Positions 1 to 5,088 of a stretch of 5,790 nucleotides of DNA are shown in pieces. Position numbers and translations under genes: made by a program. The stretch is from Actinomycetes bacterium (GTDB lineage: Bacteria > Actinomycetota > Acidimicrobiia > Acidimicrobiales > RAAP-2), in NCBI GenBank assembly GCA_021805305.1, contig JAJZFO010000296.1, positions 1-5,790 of the forward strand, given 5' to 3'. Under the pieces are notes generated by a model, which was not told where the DNA came from, did no database searches, and saw nothing but the letters and a program-made list of their open reading frames with translations. Positions within the stretch are counted from its first letter, which is position 1; each line of letters starts with the position of its first letter.

Positions 1-1
1 C

Positions 2-883
2 TCCATCGCGATCTCCCTCGACGCCAGTGGCGTGCCGACGTACACCCCCGCGTCGACGTTCTTTGACCCGCCCCACACCCTGACCTCGGTCTCGTGCGCG
101 AGCCCGTCCTACTGCATCGCCAGTGACGCGGCGGGCGAGACCTTCACCCTGCGTGACGGCTCGTGGAGTCCGGCCAAACTCATCACCAACCTGCCGCTGG
201 GGGTGCGAGAGGTCCGTTGTGGGCAGTCGGCTCATCCCTACTCGTCGCTGGCGTGCGCGGCGATCATCGGTGATTTCCACGCGGTCTCGTTGCGTTCGTA
301 TCGCGCGTCGTGGACGCCGGTGTTAGCGCCCACCATGTTGACGTACGCCGTGAGTTGCACGAGTCGATGCGAATACCTCTCACCCGCGGGCCGCTCATCG
401 GGTCTGGTGAGCGGCTACCTGCCCAAACTGCCCGTCGGCAGCATCGCGACCGACGTCTCGTGTCCCGCCTACACCACGCAGTGCGTGGCGATCGACAACG
501 CCGGGCAGTCGTACGTGTCCCTCAGGGGCAAGTGGACCCTGGGACCACCGGTGGAGTCGGACCCTTCGCGGCAACTGTGGTCCCTCTCGTGCGCGACGAT
601 GAGTTTCTGCGTCGCCGTCGACATCCAGGGACACGCCTACATCTACAACGGGACGAGCTGGCGTGCGGGGGCCAAGGTGTCCAAGCTCGGTCTCTACGCC
701 GTGAGTTGTGGCGCGACGTACTTCTGCGTCGCGACGGACCTCTTGGGAGGCGCTTTCGTCTACGACGGATCGAGTTGGCGCGCGACGGCCAACGTCTCGG
801 GGTTCAACGTGCTCCACGGCGTGTCGTGCGCCAGTGCGAACACGTGCGTGGCCGTCGATTCGACCAAGGCCTACACGTTGACG
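2..883 (+). repeat. Tandem ~35-46-residue Cys-pair protein repeats
   Basis: At protein level, seven complete repeats and the tail of an eighth lie in tandem. First-cysteine spacings are 41, 46, 35, 43, 39 and 39 residues. The last three units are the most regular and share the V/L-S-C-x(5-6)-C-V-A-x-D core followed by a Tyr/Phe-rich strand; the last unit lacks the G-S/T-S-W ending of the two before it. The second and third units are diverged: one has a wide 12-residue Cys gap, the other a 4-residue gap and no V-A-x-D core. DNA identity between units is low, so this is an old, selected protein repeat and not a recent DNA duplication. Confidence 0.85.
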
Positions 884-1201
884 GTGCCGACCGTGGCGAC
901 CAGGGTGACCTTCGTCGCACCGGCGCGCGGCACCAACGTGGTGGGCAAAACGGTGATCACGGTGAACGTGGCGGGCGCGCGCGCGCCGCGCGGCAGCGTC
1001 ACGTTGTCGGCGGGGACGAAGGCCGATGCTCCTTCGTGCACGGCGACGCTGCGCGTCGTGAGCGCCACGACGTCGCACGCGCACTGCACCATCACCACGA
1101 CGCGCACGGGCGCGACGCTCTTCGACGCCGCCTACAGCGGATCGTTCGGGTTCGCGCCCTCGAGCGCGCCGCCGTACCTTGAGGTGATCGGCGCGAAGTA
1201 G
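2..1201 (+). CDS. Secreted Cys-paired repeat protein with C-terminal Ig-like domain (5' partial)
   Basis: The reading frame is open to the left edge, so the true start lies outside the window. A GTG at 32 is in frame, but 10 sense codons precede it and look like the tail of another repeat (A-I-S-L-D-A-S-G). Counting residues from that GTG, seven repeats follow with cysteine pairs at 22/28, 63/75, 109/113, 144/151, 187/193, 226/232 and 265/272. The typical unit is V-S-C-A-S-x-x-x-C-V-A-V-D-x-x-G-x-x-Y-x-Y-x-G-x-S-W. Residues about 288-386 resemble a bacterial Ig-like domain (Big_3_5 type), with cysteines 336 and 352 and an A-A-Y-S-G strand near the end. Paired cysteines and the fold type imply an exported protein, perhaps a beta-propeller. 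The signal peptide would be upstream and is not visible. There is no LPXTG motif or C-terminal membrane anchor. Molecular function is unknown. The repeat-protein class is confident; the propeller fold is inference. Confidence 0.85.
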   Translation, partial: SIAISLDASGVPTYTPASTFFDPPHTLTSVSCASPSYCIASDAAGETFTLRDGSWSPAKLITNLPLGVREVRCGQSAHPYSSLACAAIIGDFHAVSLRSYRASWTPVLAPTMLTYAVSCTSRCEYLSPAGRSSGLVSGYLPKLPVGSIATDVSCPAYTTQCVAIDNAGQSYVSLRGKWTLGPPVESDPSRQLWSLSCATMSFCVAVDIQGHAYIYNGTSWRAGAKVSKLGLYAVSCGATYFCVATDLLGGAFVYDGSSWRATANVSGFNVLHGVSCASANTCVAVDSTKAYTLTVPTVATRVTFVAPARGTNVVGKTVITVNVAGARAPRGSVTLSAGTKADAPSCTATLRVVSATTSHAHCTITTTRTGATLFDAAYSGSFGFAPSSAPPYLEVIGAK

Positions 1202-1215
1202 GCGCCCGGGGGCGC
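1202..1215. terminator. Possible short GC hairpin between convergent genes
   Basis: GCGCC (1202-1206) and GGCGC (1211-1215) can form a 5-bp stem around a 4-base loop, directly after the stop of the repeat-protein gene. It sits in the 37-bp gap where that gene and the marR gene converge. There is no T-tract on either side, so it is only a weak terminator candidate. Confidence 0.25.
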
Positions 1216-1238
1216 GAGCAGCGGTGAGATCCTCCCCG

Positions 1239-1706
1239 TCAGGTCGGCGAGTCGCTGGCGAGACCCTCGAGGACGTCGTCGGCGATCTTGGACAACGTCG
1301 CCACCTGCGCGGCCGAGAGATGACGAAAGAAGTAGTGCTGGACGTCCTTGACGTGACCCGGTGCCGCCCGACGAAGGGTGTCGCGCCCCTCGTCGGTCAA
1401 GACGACGTAGATGCCGCGCTGGTCGCTGGGGCAGGGGACCTTGACGACCAGTCCGCGCTCACCCATGCGCGTGATGTGGTGTGACAGCCGGCTCTTCTCC
1501 CAACCCAGTTCATCGCTGAGTTCGACCACCCGTCGCCGTCCATCCGCCTGGTCCGCGAGCGTCGCGAGCACCAGGTAGTCCTGATACGACAGACCGTGGT
1601 GCGCCAGGCCGCGTCCCAGGCGCGCCTGCAACTGCAGTTGCATCAACGACAGCCCCCGCCAGGCCCGTAACTGTTCGGCGCTGAGCCAGGGGGAAGATTC
1701 GCGCAC
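1239..1706 (-). CDS. MarR-family winged-helix transcriptional regulator
   Basis: This 155-residue protein has the usual MarR length and layout. Residues about 10-50 form the N-terminal dimerisation helices. The helix-turn-helix is at about 59-88 (V-E-L-S-D-E-L-G-W-E-K-S-R-L-S-H-H-I-T-R-M). The wing at 92-103 has the family D-Q-R-G signature followed by V-L-T-D-E-G-R, and C-terminal helices (A-P-G-H-V onward) complete the dimer interface. MarR proteins bind palindromic DNA as dimers and usually release it when a phenolic or oxidising ligand binds. The only cysteine is Cys92 at the base of the wing. The start is a GTG at 1704-1706; an in-frame TAG at 1716-1718 rules out a longer product. No good Shine-Dalgarno precedes it. 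It is divergent from the dioxygenase gene, with 83 bp between them, which makes that gene and itself the likely targets. Ligand unknown. Confidence 0.93.
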   Translation of the reverse strand: MRESSPWLSAEQLRAWRGLSLMQLQLQARLGRGLAHHGLSYQDYLVLATLADQADGRRRVVELSDELGWEKSRLSHHITRMGERGLVVKVPCPSDQRGIYVVLTDEGRDTLRRAAPGHVKDVQHYFFRHLSAAQVATLSKIADDVLEGLASDSPT

Positions 1707-1728
1707 CCGCCCAGCCTAGTCGATTCTC

Positions 1729-1772
1729 GTTGATATTTCATCTATTGCTGCTATACTTGTAGATGTATCAAC
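1729..1772. promoter_or_regulatory. Large dyad flanking the promoter, candidate MarR operator pair
   Basis: GTTGATA (1729-1735) and CATCTA (1739-1744) on the left are mirrored by TAGATG (1760-1765) and TATCAAC (1766-1772) on the right. Each word is a perfect reverse complement of its partner. The left arm has three extra bases (TTT) between its two words, and 15 bases separate the arms. The left arm covers the -35 box and the right arm the predicted transcription start. Protein bound to either arm would block the promoter. Assignment to the adjacent MarR protein is inference from position and symmetry. Confidence 0.5.
1730..1757 (+). promoter_or_regulatory. Sigma70-type promoter for the dioxygenase gene
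   Basis: A -35 box TTGATA (1730-1735; one mismatch to TTGACA) is separated by 16 bp from a -10 box TATACT (1752-1757; one mismatch to TATAAT). Transcription would begin near 1764, giving a leader of about 26 nt before the ATG at 1790. The boxes lie in an AT-rich island unlike the surrounding GC-rich DNA. This is a prediction from sequence alone but is unusually close to consensus for such a genome. Confidence 0.75.
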
Positions 1773-1774
1773 TA
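1760..1774. promoter_or_regulatory. 15-bp imperfect palindrome, candidate MarR binding site
   Basis: TAGATGTATCAACTA reads as TAG-n-TG-nnn-CA-n-CTA, symmetric at ten of its 15 positions; the mismatched positions are all A or T. Its size and AT-rich centre suit a MarR dimer site. It sits over the predicted start of transcription of the dioxygenase gene, a repressing position. A weaker counterpart, TGATATTTCA (1731-1740), overlaps the -35 box. Confidence 0.5.
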
Positions 1775-1778
1775 CCTC

Positions 1779-1786
1779 GAGGAGGA
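1779..1786 (+). promoter_or_regulatory. Shine-Dalgarno sequence fixing the dioxygenase start
   Basis: GAGGAGGA at 1779-1786 is a strong ribosome binding site, with GGAGG ending four bases before the ATG at 1790. It decides between that start and an in-frame ATG at 1763. The upstream ATG falls inside the operator, at or before the predicted transcription start, and has no such site. Confidence 0.85.
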
Positions 1787-1789
1787 TCC

Positions 1790-2560
1790 ATGGCGACGAC
1801 GCCCGCAGCATTCATCGGTCACGGAAGTCCGATGAACACGTTGGAGTACAACCGCTTCACCGAGGCCTGGTCCGTCTTCGCGGATTCCTTCGAGAAGCCC
1901 CGCGCCGTGCTGGCGATCTCCGCGCACTGGTACATCAACGCCACCGCGGTCACGTCGATGGCGACGCCGCGGGTGATCCACGACTTCTACGGCTTCCCCA
2001 AGGAATTGTTCGACTTCGACTATCCCGTCGCCGGCGACGTCGCCCTGGCCAAGCACGTCGGCGAGATCGTCGATCCGGTGTGGGTCGGACTCGACGACGA
2101 CTCGTGGGGGATCGATCACGGCACGTGGTCGGTGCTCGCGCACATGTACCCCGACGCCGACGTGCCAGTCGTCCAGCTGGCCATCGACGCCTCCAAGCCC
2201 TTGTCCTACCACCTCGACCTGGGCGCTCGACTCGCGCCGCTGCGCGACGAGGGTGTTCTCATCCTGGCCAGCGGCAACGTCGTTCATAATTTGCGCGCGA
2301 TCGATTGGGGTATCGGGGAGAAGGGCTTTGACTGGGCTCAACGATTCGACGACGACGCCCGAGCCATCATGACGGGTGAACCCGACGCGCTCGGCGACCT
2401 TGTGGATAGCGACGACTTCCGGTTGGCGGTGCCCACCCCCGATCACTTCTTGCCGCTGGCCTACCTCGCCGGCCTCGCGTCGCACGAGGCGACCGTGCCC
2501 ACCACGTTCGCCGAGGGTTGCACCATGGGGTCGCTGTCGATGACCTCCTACGCGATCTGA
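1790..2560 (+). CDS. ygiD: YgiD/DODA-type class III extradiol ring-cleavage dioxygenase
   Basis: This 256-residue protein matches the LigB-superfamily subgroup that includes E. coli YgiD and plant DOPA 4,5-dioxygenase. These are cytosolic metal enzymes that open catechol-type rings using O2. Family motifs appear in order: F-I-G-H-G-S-P-M-N at 8-16, I-S-A-H-W at 43-47, D-H-G-T-W at 109-113, S-G-N-V-V-H-N-L at 161-168 and T-P-D-H-F-L-P at 216-222. His11, His46 and His166 are the expected metal ligands, and His110 and His219 are conserved active-site histidines, so the enzyme looks intact. The length is normal for the family. The ATG at 1790 is preferred over one at 1763 because of the Shine-Dalgarno sequence. 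The divergent MarR gene and the operator-like dyads suggest induction by an aromatic compound. The natural substrate is unknown; DOPA activity in bacterial members may be incidental. Confidence 0.93.
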   Translation: MATTPAAFIGHGSPMNTLEYNRFTEAWSVFADSFEKPRAVLAISAHWYINATAVTSMATPRVIHDFYGFPKELFDFDYPVAGDVALAKHVGEIVDPVWVGLDDDSWGIDHGTWSVLAHMYPDADVPVVQLAIDASKPLSYHLDLGARLAPLRDEGVLILASGNVVHNLRAIDWGIGEKGFDWAQRFDDDARAIMTGEPDALGDLVDSDDFRLAVPTPDHFLPLAYLAGLASHEATVPTTFAEGCTMGSLSMTSYAI

Positions 2561-2578
2561 GTCCCGTGGCTCGGGGAC
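2561..2578 (+). terminator. Possible hairpin after the dioxygenase stop
   Basis: GTCCC (2561-2565) pairs with GGGAC (2574-2578) across an 8-base loop, starting at the first base after the TGA. No T-run follows, so it is a weak candidate. The rest of the 96-bp convergent gap holds a further short stem, GCGAC-GTC-GTCGC (2625-2637), which could serve the leftward dehydrogenase gene, again without a T-run. Confidence 0.25.
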
Positions 2579-2656
2579 GCGCCGCCGCTGAAGGTCCGCG
2601 GGTCCGTAATGACGAGTCACTGAAGCGACGTCGTCGCGGGTAAGGGTGGCGTGACG

Positions 2657-3556
2657 CTAGAGACCCGATCGGCGTCGGATGATGCGCGCTAGGGCCGAAT
2701 TGTCCTCGTCGCCGTGGCCCTCCGCGATGAGTTCATCTTCGAACTGCGCGGCGAGCGAGGCGACCGGGAGATCGGCCCCGGTCTCGTGCGCGAGCGCCAA
2801 GGCGATACCGAGGTCCTTGCGGTGAAGCGCCAGCTTGAATCCCAGCGGATAGTCGTCGTTGATCATTCGAGCGCTGCGGTTACTCAGGATCCACGACGCC
2901 GCCGCACCCCCGGACAGCGCCGCCACCACCTTGTCCATGTCGAGGCCCGCCGTGAGACCAAGAGCGATTCCCTCGGCGACCCCCAGGTAAGTCCCGGCGA
3001 GGATGACCTGATTGATGGCCTTGGCCCACTGGCCCGCGCCCAGGCCTCCGACGTGGGTGATCGTCGACCCCATGGCTGACAGGACCGGGTGCGCGCGCGC
3101 CACGTCGACGTCATCGCCACCGACCATGATCGAGAGCGTCGCGTTCAGTGCTCCTTCGGAACCTCCCGAGACGGGGGCGTCGACCCACGCGGCGCCGTGC
3201 GCCGCGATTCGCTGGGCGTAGTCGATGGTCGCGAGGGGCGAGATACTGGAGCAGTCGATGATGAGCGAGCCGCGGCGCAGGCCTTCGACGAGCGCACCCT
3301 CGGCGAAGAGGACTTCTTGCACCTGGGGTGAGTCCGTCACGCACAGGACGATGACGTCGCTGACGGCGGCCACCTCGCGCGGCGTCGACGCACGGCGTGC
3401 GCCGGCGGCGAGGGCGGCGTCATCGCGCCCCGGGGTGCGATTCCACACCGTGAGGTCGAATCCGGCGCGCGCCAGGTTGGCCGCCATCGACGCACCCATG
3501 GTCCCGAGTCCGATGAAACCCACCCGTTCAGTGGCTACGTTGGTGGTGGTGTCCAC
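2657..3556 (-). CDS. NAD(P)-dependent beta-hydroxyacid dehydrogenase (HIBADH/GarR superfamily)
   Basis: This 299-residue protein has the length and full motif set of the 3-hydroxyisobutyrate dehydrogenase superfamily. The Rossmann fold starts with G-L-G-T-M-G at 16-21. W-N-R-T at 38-41 follows the second strand; an Arg there usually favours NADP(H). The substrate-binding D-A-P-V-S-G-G is at 126-132, the catalytic lysine is Lys179 in G-A-G-Q-W-A-K-A-I-N-Q, and the cofactor-contacting K-D-L is at 247-249. All key residues are present. Such enzymes oxidise 3-hydroxy acids or reduce semialdehydes (3-hydroxyisobutyrate, tartronate semialdehyde, glyoxylate or succinic semialdehyde); sequence alone does not pick the substrate. 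The GTG start at 3554-3556 has AGAGGAAG five bases upstream. The gene is transcribed alone, convergent with the dioxygenase gene and divergent from the MFS gene. A role beside the dioxygenase in handling ring-cleavage products is possible but unsupported. Confidence 0.92.
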   Translation of the reverse strand: MDTTTNVATERVGFIGLGTMGASMAANLARAGFDLTVWNRTPGRDDAALAAGARRASTPREVAAVSDVIVLCVTDSPQVQEVLFAEGALVEGLRRGSLIIDCSSISPLATIDYAQRIAAHGAAWVDAPVSGGSEGALNATLSIMVGGDDVDVARAHPVLSAMGSTITHVGGLGAGQWAKAINQVILAGTYLGVAEGIALGLTAGLDMDKVVAALSGGAAASWILSNRSARMINDDYPLGFKLALHRKDLGIALALAHETGADLPVASLAAQFEDELIAEGHGDEDNSALARIIRRRSGL

Positions 3557-3561
3557 GCACT

Positions 3562-3569
3562 CTTCCTCT
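3562..3569 (-). promoter_or_regulatory. Shine-Dalgarno sequence for the dehydrogenase GTG start
   Basis: Read on the minus strand, AGAGGAAG lies five bases before the GTG at 3554-3556. It supports that non-ATG start and the 299-residue length, which places the Rossmann G-x-G-x-x-G at residue 16, normal for the family. Confidence 0.7.
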
Positions 3570-3678
3570 CGCTGGTCCCGATTCGCCCCCGCGGGCGTCG
3601 GACGCAGACACTCTAACGTCGGCGCCGTCGACTCTCCGAGGTGAGTGCCGAGCGTCGACCCCGAACGGAACTGACGCG

Positions 3679-5088
3679 ATGATCGACCCCTATCGACGCC
3701 GCTTGGCGCTCCTCGTGGCGTCGTGTTACTTCATGGAGAACCTCGACGGCACCATCGTCACCACGGCGGCTCCGAAGCTGCGCGCCGCCCTCGGCGTGTC
3801 CTCGACCGCGATCGGCCTGTTGATCTCGACCTATCTCATGACCTTCGCGGTGGTGATCCCGGTGGGCAACTGGCTGATGTCGCGCGTGGGCGAACGCCGA
3901 CTGTTCCTGTCGGCGATCGCGGTGTTCACCGTCGCGTCGATGCTGTGCGCCGCCAGCCACAACCTCGGTGAACTCGTCGCGGCACGGGCGCTGCAGGGGG
4001 TGGGGGCGGCCCTGATGGTGCCGGTGGGTCGCATCGTCGTTCTGGCCAATGCGAACAAGACCGACATCATGCGTCTGGTGGCCTATATCGTCTGGCCCAG
4101 TCTGCTCGCGCCCGCCGTCGCGCCCCTGGTGGGAGGCGTCATCGTCACCTTCGGCAGCTGGCGGTGGCTGTTCTTGCCCAACGTGCCACTGGGCGTTGTC
4201 GCCCTCGGGATCGGCGCCGTGATCATGGAACCCTCACGGCGCCGCGAGCAGCGAGCCATCACCCTTGATTGGCGCGGAATGGCCCTCACCGGCGCGGGCC
4301 TGGGGGGCCTCGTCTACTCGGCCTTCGTCGCCGGAGAACTGTCTTCCTCGTGGGTGCGCGTGGGTGTGCTTCTGGCGGCGTCGCTCGGGGTGCTGGTCGT
4401 GAGCGTCGCCTACCTGAGCCGGCGACGTGAGCCGTTCTTGGACGTGGGGGTCTTTCGCGTCACGACCTTTCGACAGTCACTACGCGGGATCGTCCCCTTC
4501 ACCATGGTCGTGGGATCGATCCCACTGCTCTTGCCACTGATGTTCCAGGACCGCTTCGGCTGGAGTCCGATTAAATCGGGCGCGATCGTGCTCTTCGTCT
4601 TCCTCGGCAACGTGGTGGCCAAGCCGGCGACCACGCCGCTACTCAATCGCTGGGGTTATCGCCGGGTACTGGTCGCCGCGACCTCGGCGGTCACGGGCAC
4701 GATGCTGTTGTTCGCACTGCTCAGCGCCACCACGCCCGTTGCGCTGATCGCCTTGATCGCCTTCGTCAACGGGGTGGTGCGTTCCATCGGGTACACGGGA
4801 TTCTTGACCCTCGTCTACAGCGACGTCGAGGAGCGTGACATGGCGCACGGGACGACTCTCGCGGCCACGGTGCAGCAGGTCGCCACGGGCTTCGCCGCGT
4901 CGGCGGGCGTGGTGGCGCTACGGGTGGGCAGCGTGATCACCCACGGCGACGCCGTGAGCTCCCAGGGCGCCTACCGCATCGCCTTCGTCCTGCTCGCCGT
5001 ACTCGGCGCCACCTCGACGCTCAACGCGTTGGCCATGCACCCGAGCGCGGGCGACGCCCTGAGGACACTGCGGGGCTCGCGTCGCTAA
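3679..5088 (+). CDS. DHA2-family MFS exporter, 14 TM, MdtD/HsrA-like
   Basis: This 469-residue inner-membrane protein has about 14 hydrophobic segments, near residues 9-29, 44-63, 74-93, 98-121, 132-154, 162-183, 199-219, 226-246, 270-288, 300-320, 329-349, 353-377, 395-415 and 433-451. This is the layout of proton-driven drug exporters of the EmrB/QacA (DHA2) family. Signatures are N-L-D-G-T-I-V in TM1 (Asp23), A-R-A-L-Q-G-V-G in TM4, A-P-A-V-A-P-L-V-G-G in TM5 (motif C, typical of exporters) and W-R-W-L-F-L-P-N-V-P-L-G at 161-172. The M-V-P-V-G-R and N-R-W-G-Y-R-R-V-L-V segments recall E. coli MdtD/HsrA. Motif A after TM2 is degenerate: Ser68 occupies the usual Asp position. The ATG has only a weak GGAA (3667-3670) eight bases upstream. 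It is divergent from the dehydrogenase gene by 122 bp. The substrate cannot be read from the sequence. Confidence 0.92.
   Translation: MIDPYRRRLALLVASCYFMENLDGTIVTTAAPKLRAALGVSSTAIGLLISTYLMTFAVVIPVGNWLMSRVGERRLFLSAIAVFTVASMLCAASHNLGELVAARALQGVGAALMVPVGRIVVLANANKTDIMRLVAYIVWPSLLAPAVAPLVGGVIVTFGSWRWLFLPNVPLGVVALGIGAVIMEPSRRREQRAITLDWRGMALTGAGLGGLVYSAFVAGELSSSWVRVGVLLAASLGVLVVSVAYLSRRREPFLDVGVFRVTTFRQSLRGIVPFTMVVGSIPLLLPLMFQDRFGWSPIKSGAIVLFVFLGNVVAKPATTPLLNRWGYRRVLVAATSAVTGTMLLFALLSATTPVALIALIAFVNGVVRSIGYTGFLTLVYSDVEERDMAHGTTLAATVQQVATGFAASAGVVALRVGSVITHGDAVSSQGAYRIAFVLLAVLGATSTLNALAMHPSAGDALRTLRGSRR

Noticed and set aside
32..34. GTG as the start of the repeat protein
   Set aside because: The frame continues to the window edge and the preceding residues look like a repeat tail; no signal peptide follows the GTG.
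395..1084. Long open frames antisense or out of frame to the repeat-protein gene (also 310-1182 on the plus strand)
   Set aside because: The products are Arg/His-rich with no family motifs, as expected from high-GC codon bias, while the main frame has clear repeats and an Ig-like domain.
1763..1765. Upstream in-frame ATG as the dioxygenase start
   Set aside because: It overlaps the operator and the predicted transcription start and lacks a Shine-Dalgarno, whereas the ATG at 1790 has GAGGAGGA just upstream and gives the family-typical N-terminus.
1729..1772. Riboswitch or RNA hairpin formed by the mirrored words
   Set aside because: Most of the structure lies upstream of the predicted transcription start near 1764, so it would not be in the dioxygenase mRNA; a DNA operator explains it better.
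1776..1793. Apparent cloning linker (CTCGAG, GGATCC and CCATGG sites clustered at the dioxygenase start)
   Set aside because: The sites arise from a natural Shine-Dalgarno plus start codon context, and flanking DNA on both sides is coherent genomic sequence with matching gene style.
1772..2620. 282-codon open frame antisense to the dioxygenase gene
   Set aside because: It has no recognisable domain, no ribosome binding site, and overlaps a complete, motif-bearing enzyme gene.
3557..3678. Promoter or operator in the divergent gap between the dehydrogenase and first MFS genes
   Set aside because: A minus-strand TAGAGT (3615-3610) could be a -10 box, but no -35 box is suitably placed. Two GTCGAC words (3627-3632, 3654-3659) and a 5-bp stem (3584-3597) are easily expected by chance in GC-rich DNA.
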